Source: Sipunculus nudus
Lineage: Eukaryota; Annelida; Sipuncula; Golfingiida; Sipunculidae
DNA length: 64,000 nt
Direction of reading: 5' to 3'
Assembly (NCBI GenBank): GCA_026874595.1
Contig: CM049311.1
Coordinates: forward strand, 19,962,176 to 20,026,175
Shown here: positions 43,787-56,400 of the stretch, piece after piece
How positions within the stretch are numbered: position 1 is the first letter of the stretch
Layout: each line of letters begins with the position of its first letter
Program-made: the position numbers and the translations under genes
The notes under the pieces: model-generated
What the model saw: only the letters and a program-made list of their open reading frames with translations
The model's database searches: none
Told to the model about the DNA's origin: nothing

Positions 43787-44105
43787 TCAGATAATGTCTA
43801 AGACAGCTTTATCAGATAATGTCTGGGACAGCTGTTATCAGATAATGCCTGGGACAGCTTTTATCAGATAATGCCTAGGACAGCTGTTATCAAGTAATGT
43901 CTTGGACAGCTGTTATCAGATATTGTCTGGGACTGCTGTAATCAGATAATGTCTGGGACTGCTGTAATCAGATAATGTCTGGGACAGCTGTTATCAGATA
44001 ATGTCTGGAACTGCTGTAATCAGATAATGTCTGGGACTGCTGTAATCAGATAATGTCTGGGACAGCTGTTTTCAGATAATGTCTGGCACAACTATTATCA
44101 GATAG
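43787..44105 (+). repeat. 26-bp minisatellite, about 12 copies
   Basis: Unit TCAGATAATGTCTGGGAC then AGCTGTTA or TGCTGTAA. It ends about 210 bp before the first supported exon of gene 3. Units 6-11 follow a repeating three-unit order of the two variants. Confidence 0.95.
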
Positions 44106-44350
44106 TAGTGATGTTGTTTGATGTTGTGTGGAGAGGATATCTTATAAAAAATGCTTTTTTCTACAAATATTCCAAATTTAAAACACTTGTGGAGAATAAA
44201 CTATAAATACAATATATATAATGTATAAAATTTAATTATTGTAAAATAATGTAACATTGTTGTGGTATATGTAAAAGGGTATATGAGTACCCCTTCTCCT
44301 ATTATTATTGCAGTTAGACCATGAGGTAATACTGTCAGTTACCTGTAGAG

Positions 44351-44423
44351 ATGGATGACTCCAGAGCCAGGGTGACAGAATGGGTCACTGCCCTTCAAGG
44401 CACATCCCTTGGAGCGATGATTG
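44351..44423 (+). CDS. Gene 3 coding exon 1 (residues 1-24, splits E25)
   Basis: Within an exon that probably begins at 44314 after a good acceptor (CCTATTATTATTGCAG), implying an upstream noncoding exon. ATG in GTAGAGATGG, product MDDSRARVTEWVTALQGTSL then GAMI, donor TTG|GTAAGT, phase 1. No homology support. Confidence 0.55.
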
Positions 44424-47400
44424 GTAAGTAAAAGTCTGTCATGAATACTGTGGTTGGCTTCACATTGACAGTGTTAAAATTGTGTGATTTTCACTTTTTC
44501 AGTATTTTGCAAGGGTCCCATCTAATACTTGTAAAAGGAATTCGGTTCACATCTGTTCGCTATGTTCTCTAAAACCACATTGTGTACAATAGTGTGCCTT
44601 ACATCATTTTAAAGGTTCTCATGCCCGTAGTGACATAGGCGATATGAGAATAAATATTTTTAATGTACATATAATTTTGAGTGATTTTTCCGTTTTTACT
44701 GACTTGCACAAAGGGAAGACCGAGCACAGCCGAACTGCCTTCGGCAATGACCGGAACGCATTCATCGTGGTCTTTCAACCTCAAACACTACTATTCTTCA
44801 TATGGATATGCTTGCTTTCAGTGAGGGATTTGAGTCTGTCGGCCCTTTCATTTGAACGAGGCTCTCACCCACATGTGTGGTTGGTAAAAGAGAAAAACAC
44901 GTTTCTTGCTTTAAGAAATGGTTCAACCCAGGAGGAATAATGTCAAAACCTAATTCAAGGTCCCAATTTCACGAACAGGCTTGGGGAGGGGTGGGATGTG
45001 GTGGGGGGGGAGTGGTGTCTGGGGTTTCAGACCTCAAAATATGTCTGATAAAGGTTGCGGTGGTTGAAAATGAATAAGGACCCTCTGCATGGAGTCCCAT
45101 TGCTCCGCTTGTGCTACTTACGAAGGTATGCATATTTCCTTTTCTTTCTTCCGGAACAGTTTCCTTGCAATAAATAAATCTTTAATAAATCTTTCATGTG
45201 TTACTCACATCAACCTAATCTTTATACGTCCAACGATAGAATCCAGTCAAATATCATTGAAAACCTGAATGCCCCCGCATCTCATTCCGGTTCGCAATGT
45301 AAACACCATCACTGACCAGGTCTTCAAGGTAAACATACCGGGGTATAAATTTCTTGACACGAGGACAGCCCCACAAAATAAATGTTAAAAATATTGGAGC
45401 GACTGCAGGATCACTCACGCACTGTCTTCACCAAGTTATCAGTTTATACGGATGGACGGTAAGTTTAGGATTCATGTAATTTAAAAGTAAGTTGCAAAAT
45501 TAAGATACAAGCAGCTGGACATAGAAACATTTCTGTTCACAGAAGTGTTGTGCCTCAGAGAGGTGCGTGAGTTATTCTGCAGTCGTGTCCTGCCAAAATG
45601 TTTATACATATCTTATGGAGACAGTTCCCATCTGAAAACCTTTATTTTCTGTTAACTTTTAGAATAAAAAAAAACTAGCCAACATTTCACATCTTAGTTA
45701 ATAAATCTCCCCAATAACGGTAATAAGCCCGGTATACCGGGTCTATCAGCTAGTTCTCATATAAGCATATTATTAGATTTTGCGCCCTTAATTTGCCAAA
45801 GCTTTGAGCTTGTTTTCCCTATTTCAGTGTGATAACAGCATCATATAAATCTGAATTTATTTAAATATGTAAGAACTTTGAAATTTGAAAAAATATTGAC
45901 TTGAATGTTCTTGAAAATCCTTGAAATTTTCTTTAGGTTGGGTGTATAATTCCTGAGACCATGTTAAAGACATTTACTCCAGTAATCCCACAGTTATCAT
46001 GTCAATCATTTTCAGAGCCTCCAGATCTCCACAGGAGAACGTTTACACGTAACGATTCTGAGAGTGACAGTGATTGGTCAGAGTATGAGGACAGTGATGA
46101 CAGTGAGGCACCACCTGAACTGGTCAGTTTTCCACACAGACCTGCAACAGCAGCTTCGTCAGATAAGGATGATGTCCTACCACACTGGTTCAACCCTCAG
46201 CCGTTCCAGTACAATGGCCGAGTGTTCCTGCTGGCTCTCCCAGTGGGGGCCTTTATTCTGTCCCTGTGTGGGGATTTGTGAGTACATTGTATATACTTGT
46301 TCCCATGCTTTAAAGAAAATACTCATATTTTTTTATATTAATGGAATGTTGTTATTCTGTAAGAAACTCTGCAAAAACAAAACCACCATGTAATCAATGT
46401 AAAGATATATAGATAGATAGTTTATTGATAAAATTGCAAGAAATGTAGATGTTTACATAAAATAAGCATATGTAAGTAGGAACAGTATAATGGTACATTA
46501 TATATAAGAGATAAGATTAAGCTCCCGTGTGTACATAAATTAACTACAGTCAGAGGAGAACTATTATATGTAAATTAATGATAAAATTATCTGATGTATA
46601 ACATTTAATAAGAAAATGTTAATTCTAGAATTTCAAGACTGATAATTTTATAGTGAAAATACAAACAGGCTTTTCTTGAAAGGTTCATTCTTTGTTGTCC
46701 CCCACTTCCTTGGAAGAAACGAGAACATTGGTTTGGGTTTTCTGTCTGTCTGTCCAATGGTCCATCGGTCCATCATGTTTTCGTTTTCATGCGATAACTT
46801 TCTTAAATATTATCTAATTTCATTCAAATTTTGGTTAGTGATTGCTCTAATGCTTACCTTGGTCTGGATTGGTTTTGGATTGTCTGTCTTGCAAGACAAT
46901 AATACAATATGATATTTCATTGTTGATATGATGAATTAGCACATTTAGTGTCACTTATCAACAACAGGTGTCGCTAGAGGGGACATAAATTCATTGAACT
47001 TTTTGCAGTAACCGCTTGTGGTGCTGCCATCTTATGAGCGTGGTTAAAAATCTTTGCGCTTAGTCACCACAGACTTTAAAATAATCCCAGACTTTAAGAC
47101 AGAAGCGGGGGGACATAAATTCCTTGACTTTGCTTGTTTGAGAAAATTTAAATCCCTTCATACATTGCCTGTTATAACCTGATTGTCTCTAAGAATATGA
47201 TTCAGTTTAAATTATGCTTTGTGCTGATATCATGTGTAATAAATAAAGTGAGAGTGATCACTCAAGGACTTATTTGGAATGATTGATGGGAAAGTGTTTA
47301 TTATTTTTCATTTTAAATCAGTACATTTCATTTCAGTTTATTGGAAATGGATAGCTCTTATTTTGGCCTAAAATGGTTAGCACATTTAACACTCAAATAC

Positions 47401-50400
47401 TCCTCGGCATTACCTGAACTTAAGTATTAGTTACTATGACAACAGGCTTCAGTGTGACATATCATCCCATTTTCTTTAATGTGACATATTATATTTTTGC
47501 TATATTAATGTATTCACTTGGTGACAGAATTTAAAAACAACAATTATTTACTGTTATTTCTTCATTTTTTTTCAGATTATTGACAGCTCTGCTGTTTGGT
47601 GGACTTACCGTGTTTTTTCTAAGTGCTGATGGCAGACCAAAAGGGTATGAGTTTATACATTGTGTATCAAAATAAATCCATTCAATAAGTTTTTTTTTAT
47701 AATAAATATATAATAAATTTATATTTGTTAAAAATAACTTTTTTGTACCTTTTTTCATACATTTACCATGATTTAATATGTAACAGACATAATTCTGATA
47801 AGAGAAACAGTGCTGTGATACCTTTTTTATGTACTTTCATTTCTTTTTTGACTGTGGATAAGTTTTGAGTTTGAATACTTATGTACCAGTATTATTAGCA
47901 CAGTCATAATTGTAACAACTGTTTCAATGCAGCCATATATATCTTTGAGCATGGGTACCTAAATGCAGGCCACAACAGACAGTTTGTTTGTGTATGTTTT
48001 TATATGCCTGTCTCAGACGGGATGTCTTATGGTATACCAGTTGTCCATCCATCTGTCTGTCCCTCCCATAATTTTAAGTGTTACCATCATAACTTACCAG
48101 GGCCTCAATGGAAACTCACCATAACAACTTGGAAATGGATCATCTCACCTGAGTTTGATTATAGGCAAAATCCACATATATTTAATAAGACCAGAGGCCA
48201 CCAGGTTACTTTGATGAGTTGTTGTTATAATTTACAAATGATGTGATGGATGTTAATGAAACTCAGCAGAAATATAAATCAGTATGATATCTCTTCCAGC
48301 AATATCCATGAATATTTAAGAAGTCAGAAGTCACCAGACTTTGATACCGCCATGATGACTTTTTAAACTATAAATATTTCCTAATTGAATTTCTCACCCC
48401 GCATATTGAAAGAAGTCAAAGGTCTTAAGACATATGATGGGTGTATTATGTACCTCTGTGGTGTTCTTTTAACAAAGTTTTACAAATGGTTACATTTGTT
48501 TCAGGGCCATGACAGCATACATCATTAGTCTCGTTTGTTGTCAGTGTATTGTGATGTTCTCGGTCTTTCCACTTGTGTGGTAAGTAAATATTTCACATTT
48601 GAGTGACTTGTTTTAAATATATTTGATCTTATACCTCATTTACATGATATGTTATGACAAAACATGATATTTAATTAATGATGATGAGTAATCAAGTTTA
48701 AACATATTGCAGAGTTCTAAAACATACCTTCTAAAAATGCCTTTCTTTCAAATTGTGATATTTGACATTTAGTATTTTATGCCTGCCTCATTTGTGATAA
48801 ATGAATGTTATATTTCATACAAAAGTAATTGCACTTATCCAGCAATGATATTTTTTAACCTGCATTATTTATATGTATTTTCTGACAGGGTGAGTCTTTG
48901 GAGCTTACTGTTGATGCTGCTGGTCAACATGTTTTGCGTGATGGTTGGCGCCTGGGGACTGCTTCATTTCAAGACGTTTAGATTCTCAGAACCAGACATG
49001 GCTAAAGTAAGTATGAACACACTGAGAAAATATTTTTTATGGAATTTAATACCTGATTAAAAACATTTTTTTCTTAAACAGTACTAAATATACTTTCCAA
49101 TATAATTGCTTCTGTTAAGTGACACCCCAGAAAAAAATATTTTACAAACTCAAAAATTTGGAACAATTTGGGCATTTCATAATTCTTAAATTTTTTAAAT
49201 TAACTGGACAGGACAAAATATGTCAATTTTTTTAAAACTTTCAACAATGACAAAAGTATGAAACAAACTCATGATTACAGTATTGAACTTTTATTTTAAG
49301 ACTATAGATATATTGGTGTTCATCTTGTTTCCCTTGCTTACAGTGTTGGGACCTTTTTTCAGCCCACAGAGAACTTCCTATACACCATGTTTCCCATGGT
49401 TAAAGTATTATATTTTTTTCAGACCATAGAGATCTTGCTGTTCACCATGTTTCCCATGGTTACAGTGTGCCTGTGGATGTGGATGCTGAGTGGCTTGGTG
49501 GGAAATACCATCATCCCTTTTGCATTTACACTAATCGGGTATGTAATGATAATCTGTGTGTATAACTCTATATAGCAACACAACATTGACCACGACTTCA
49601 GCTATGAATTAACAGTGTATAATGATTTGATATAAATAAAACTGGATAAAGCAAAAGGAGATAAAAACACCATAGAAACTTATATAAAATAACAGAAAAT
49701 AAGAATTTGTTATAAAAGGGAAACAATTACAGGAAATAACAAACAGAATAACTTTTATAAGATAACAGAAAACAACATTAATATATGAGAGCTACAAAAT
49801 AACAAGGTATAACAAATACTAAAAAATTATTTTTTCTTTGTCATTTTATAATCATTTAAAGGGTTTGTAAATTCTGAAAATGCCCTTGATTTAGGTACTG
49901 GTCTTTGAAAAGATCATTCTCGACTTGTAGTGAGAATTAAACATACCTATCAAAGATGTCTTATTCTAATTAACTCTGCTAGAAAACCATGTCTCTGACA
50001 TATTTGGTGTGACTTTGCAACTTGTATGCTAAAACCAGAACCGGGTGTATGAAAGGATTATAAGCATTTACCATAAACTTCGCCATTTTGAATGGCTTTT
50101 TCATCATTTTAAAATCAGATTATAGTATTGTGCTTGGCAAAAAAACAACAAGCCATGTAGGACAAAACAGGCATTTTAGACAACCCATTACTCGGTCAGT
50201 TTAAAACTTTCATAATATCAGGGCAGGTAGATGTGGTGTCCACATGGACCTTTTATGTGTCGTGAGTGCTGAACATTAGGTTACTAGTATTCGTGTCGTG
50301 AGTGCAACACACTGGTGGGAGGCTCTTTAAAAATGATGGTATCCAGTTCAGACCCTGTTTATGGTGCAGTTGGTGAAAACCTCTGCAACAAGAAAATTTT

Positions 50401-53400
50401 TAATGAAACCAACAGACCTGGGATAATTTATGAACAGCATGTAAGGCTATAACTTTTGAATTTTCCCCCATATATCTGTTTAAAGCAAAACTCTGGCAAA
50501 AATTTCACAACCATCCAAAAGTTGTTTTGAATTCATTTTAGACCCCGTTTAACAATATCCTTTAAGATTTGTCTACCTCTTCTCTCTACTGGTATGCATA
50601 TCGATAAAAAATTCTTTCCTTTAAAAACTTGATTTAATGGGCATAGATTCATTCATATGACAAACTAGAAATTTTTTCCCCATGTTTCTTGTATATTAAA
50701 GAAATTACTGTTTTCTTTTTAACTTAGTTTTTCTTAACTTTTAAGGTAAAACGAATCTAGATTGGTAGACTTGACTGCTGCCTTTGCCCTGGTTTCCCAT
50801 GGTTATGTGATCTGTCAGGCAAGTCATAGTCTTCATTTTATTTTCAGGTTCGGAGTTCTTCAGATATTCCTGCAGCCAACGCTGTCCTCGTTTGACAAGC
50901 TGGATGTTGTGGGACGAGATACTGTCCCTGGTGTACTGGATGAAGGAAGCCACACCAGTGTAGCTCTGTTCTATGTTTTCCTTTGCCCAGGACTTAGTCT
51001 AGTCACCGATTTACACAATGACAGTGCTGCAGTATTCACAACACAGCTCTGGGTAAGTCAAACCTTATGTGTAAACAAGATTGAACATCTTGAAAGAAAT
51101 TATTTGGTTTTATATAAATGAAAGATAAGCATAAGCTGGTGTTGTCAAAAAAATATAACACATTGAGTAGGGTGGTAATGATACTTTGATACATCACAGT
51201 ACAAAGTCAATATTGTCATGGTATTATTAGTTAGACCTGTATCAAAAGATGAATGATATTGATCACCATATGGAAAGCTATGTCCAACAATAAATAATTA
51301 TTTCCTTGTGCCATAAAACATAATAAGGTGAATTGCATTACACAAAACTTTTTTATTTTTGCTTTTATAAAAAAACTTAAAAAGATAGGGTTCTATAAGA
51401 ATTAATGTTATCTTTTAGAGAACAAGGAAGAAATAAGGAAAAATTCTCTCAACATATTAGAAATTTGTTTTTGTTATTGCAGATATTATTCATGGTGTGC
51501 CTTGTATGTTCAAAATATGTTAATATGTTAATTTGCTGGTATAATTCCAGGTGAAGTTGGTCTTTATTGGGAGTGGCAGCCTTTTCCTTTCAACATTTCT
51601 TCATACAAAAAAATTACTGGAACATATTGGTAAGTAGCTTATAAATGAGAAATTGTCACTTTAAATAGCTGTCATATAAGGAAGGCTGGTGGACTCGGAA
51701 AATTGTGAGAATTACACTTTTTATGTCTAGCATTGTTTACTGAGCATCAGGTATCCTTGTTTCAAAATGTTTACGATATTTGACCATCTAATGTAGAGAC
51801 ATTCTGAAACTGTGTTTGGCTTTATATTCGTGCAGCTGAATTTTATGATATGTTCATTTCGACTGTTGTGTGTGGGTTTCATTTTCGCAATTGCACCAGA
51901 ACTTATGTAAAATATAGGTACAGCTGCAGTTTTTGTGGTAATTATAAAATAAGAATAAAGCTCACAATACCAAACTCATTTCTGTTACCTTAATTAGTTA
52001 TAACTATTTGTATAATCCATGTAAAGTAAATATTTTAAAATTTAAAAAAAAAAGAAAAAACTGTTATATATTTTATATGTATCAAATTGTGTCTTGTTAT
52101 ATTTAAAGTAATAATGTGGTAATACAGTATTAACTCTGTTTAGGAATAGTTGAAGTTTAATATATTTTCTACAGGTGTGAGCGAGACTGGTTTCCAGAGG
52201 TTCCGGCTTATCAGTGGACTTGTTCTCCTCTCCTTTGTTGGTCCGTTAATTCACTCGTTCAGTTCAGCATCACAACTGCTTCCCCTGGCCCCAGCTGCCG
52301 TGCTCCTGTGGGCTGCTTACAGCTTTACTATAGCAAAAAAATTAAAGGTAACATAATCTAATAACATATTCTTTAAACAAACCTGTGTCAACATATTCTT
52401 GGTAATTTTTAGCCTTTAAAAATATTCAAATAAAAAATTTAGTTGTCCATATTGAGGCAAAAAGTCAGCAAAACTGGACAAAGCACAAACATAGTGTCTA
52501 CTATAATATTAAGTTTGATATGAAATACATATGTTATAAATTTTACAAATGAAATATATGTGAAAATAGATATTTTTATTTTGTTACCTACACCATCATT
52601 TAATTATTATAGTCAAACTACACTTTAAAACAGAAAAGGAATATGTTTAAATTCTGTTTCATCTCTTACTTTTACAATTTTCAGTTGTTTTCTTGAAGCT
52701 GAAAATCTAACCAGTTATTTTACACTTATTTAAGCAGTATATTATATTGAATTATAAACTGTAGGAATTGTACCTCAATCAAACTTTTATCATATTATGC
52801 AAATTTTGACAAAATTAAACCAACCAGTTAAAAAAAATAAAACTTCAGTTGGACATGGGCATGTTTAGTAAAATTTTATACACATAATTAGGTCATTACA
52901 AGATTCCACTTGTGTTATCTATCTTGGGTCCAGTAGTTATCACTAATTTACCTTTTTTTGTGTGTTTCAGTTAATATCAGCTGTATTAGGAGCTGCGATA
53001 TGTTTGGTGTTCTCACTGTTGCTATGGAAACTATCATGGCAACTAAAGTATCCTTTTACAGCAAGATTTGAATGATCTCAAAATAAAGTCTAATATTGTA
53101 ACCATGGTGAACAGGAAGTTATGGAAAATACTAAAAGGAGATTACCTGTACATTGTTTTAGATGAAATTCCAAAAAAATTAAATACCATAATTAAATGCT
53201 TTGTTTTATATGGACTCTGCCTTGACCAGGGTTTTGCCTGTAATAGAGGTGTTATTATGCCATGGATATGTTTCCCTTTATGTACCAATGTATTAGGGTA
53301 CAATGTGCAAACATGTAATGATTGTTTTACAGGAATTTACATGTGAAAAAATATTGCACTTTCAGAATAGTACTTATATTATTGTTAGAATGTGTAAGAA

Positions 53401-56400
53401 TTGCAAATGGTCACAAAAGAGCACATTAAAATTTGGATATCTAAGAAATTTTCATACCAGCTCTTCAGATTAACAACTTAACCCTGTCAGTCTGTTATAT
53501 GCTGTTTTCCTTTGTTCAGAAATTTTGATGGGATTAGAAATTTGTATTTTTTATTGAAAAGCATACTAATGTAATATATGAAGCAAATTGTAAAAAAAAA
53601 CATTTCTGAAAATTTACAAGCCAAAACAAAATGTGTTGAGTTTTGCCAACTATCATGAAAAATACAAAAAAATGTGGGGGTCCATGAAAAGTGCATATGA
53701 ACAGTGCAAAATTTAATTATTTCCGTTGATAATTTATTTAGAAAACAATTTTACAGTTTCTTTCTTCACCTTGATTCAGTTGATAAATGGCAAAGATGAT
53801 ACTGAATTCAAGACCTGCTAAAGTTTCTATGTCATTCTTTCCTTATCCTGTGACAGTTACTCATTTTTAGGCACCTGGCTTGATCTGCGTTCATTTTACT
53901 TACTGTCAGTGGTTTTGGCAGTAATATGTGTTTTATGTTTGTACGGGGCATCAGCCCTTCCTAAGGAACTGTTTGGTGGCCTGTTACTTTTACACAGTAC
54001 AGGTAGGAAAGCGTTGTGGAAAATACTATTTTCAGTTACTTGTAATATTGATTTGCATTTCTAATTTAAATCTTTCAGAAATCTTGTATTATCCTTTTTG
54101 TAAAAATCAAATATATCATGGTTTAAGACTACAGGGTACAATGTTCAGATATGCAGAATATATTGGGAAAGGTAAAATACAGTATCATGTTGTACATGTA
54201 TATTTCTTAAACACATTCATCTCAATGATAATTACAGTTTTTATCTCAGGAAAATAAAAATATTTGCATAAATGTACACATCACCTGATGTTTTATAATT
54301 GTGATTCTCTGAATTTATGTTTGTAATTCTTTCAAAAAAAAGTAATATTAATAGTTTTATGGATAATAATAATGATGATAATGATGTTGTTGAAAGCACA
54401 ATTTAAACTTACAAGTACTGAGAACATAGAAATTATAAGAATTATGACCTGAATTTGATTTTTGCAGGCTGCATATTTTGTCTGAAGGTACTAGCAGGGA
54501 AGCAACTGGTCTCACAACCAGTTTTGGCAGTCTACCTTATCTCCTGGTCATACATCATCATCAGGTAGATAATATTCACATCTAAGTATATCATTTTATC
54601 CATTGATCAAAGATAGTCTTTGGGCTGAGGCCAGAATAATTTGTAGTTTCATTTTAATGTTTCATCATGAGCCATTCAAATATTGTTTAGATTATTTCAA
54701 AGGGATGAACATCCGTAACTCCCAACCTGACCAGTCTTTATGGTCAAGTGGTCATTCTGTCTGACATCTGACCTGGCAAACTGCAAAGTGTCCATTCAAG
54801 TTGAGTTTTAGATTTTCAATGAATTTTGACACATATTTACATTTGGCCAAAAAAGGCTGGCTTCTCATTCATAATGTGTGTAAACTTTGATATCTATTTT
54901 TCAGGCTGTGGAAGACAGGAAAGCTGGCCACCAGGGTTTCTCTCCTCGTCATGTCGGTGAATGCCTCTTGCTTCCTGGATCTGCTGCCCTCCATGTCTAT
55001 AGCAGCAGAGCAGTACAGAACACTGTGGACCTTGTGGCTACATGTGTCCTTCTTTTTTCTGTCTATCCTTGTTCTTTGGATCATCATATTTGAGAAACAG
55101 GCAGATATAAGCATGGTTAAGGTATGTATCCCTTCTCCCTTTGAATTAATATCCATCAGTAATTTCTGCATAATTATAATTATTATTTTCTTTATATTTA
55201 TTAAAACTGAATATCTGCTTATTTATTCTAATGTAAGGTGAAATAAATCTCAGTTATATCTTAGGTGTAAAGAATATTATGAGATATTAAAAAGTCAATA
55301 TTAACTTAATCAAATTAATCAAAATTTCGACATTCATTGGTTCCTGTATTAAATATCCCAATTTGATAGATATCATTTAAAATCCCATGTGCAGAAATAT
55401 TTATTTTACAGTGTTGCCTGTACTGGTGTCTCCTCCTGGTTGCCAGTCTTTGCAATGTACCAGTCTCCATGCAGCTGTCAGTGTCATTGCTTCAGCGACC
55501 TCTGACCCCTGCAAGCTGTCTAGGTAAGTGTCATTCAAAGTCAGTTAGAGGTATACACACAAATGAGATCATATCAGCTATTATGTAATTAAACCCAGGA
55601 TATATTGTATATGCTTTTGATCTATAATGGTCTTTAATGTGCCTTGTCCTGGTCAGCTATGTTCTGATATCTGTTATTCAGTTGATCATTTCATTTAACT
55701 CCTGTTTAACCCATGTATCAGTATTCTGATAGCTTAGTAGACATCCATGGTCTGTTCAGCAGTTTACTTATCTTTAATCTTAGAGTTTTCAATTGAATCT
55801 TGTGATGTTCCATATTTTATGGTTGTTTATTGTCATGAAAAGCCAACCTGAGTCAGAGAAAAGAGATCCTTACCCTGCTGCCACCTAGGGAGTGAAGAGT
55901 AAACTACAATTTAAAATGATTCCCCTTTGAATTTTAGCAGGTGTATTCTGGATTCGGAAAATCTTTGAGGAGGACCAAGATATTGATCCTTTGGTATAAT
56001 TTTCAAGTGGAAATATTTTGTGGTTTTGAATTACAGATCTGTATAGACATACATACAGACTACATGCTTACTTATAGACAGATCCAAATGAAGTGTCCTA
56101 ACACTTCTCTTGAGGGATGAGTGTAATTAAAGAATATATCCCACTGGCTTGCTAAATAAGCCCTCACAGCTATGTATTTTGTGTTTCAGGTCTGGTTCAG
56201 CTGTTTTCTGGTGCAGTATTCTCGAAGATTAGCTTGATGCATAAAACCCATGAAGAGGTGATGATATATGCAGGTCCGGTTACCATGGCGTCAGGTGTTC
56301 TCTGTCTGCTGCTCCAGCCAAGTGTCCAGTTTACATGGTGGGTGAAGAAACAAACAGATAATAATTAGTTATTAATAAAAAAATGATACAAAGTGGAGTT

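Noticed and set aside
44644-44940. 98-codon frame between possible gene 3 first exons
   Set aside because: No homology that I recognise, wrong setting for an exon of gene 3 (no acceptor/donor in phase), and the text looks like a repeat.
53870-54002. Gene 3 exon 11 starting after ATTTTTAG
   Set aside because: This acceptor shifts the frame into TGA when joined to exon 10; the CTGTGACAG acceptor 14 bases upstream keeps it open and fits a U12 intron.
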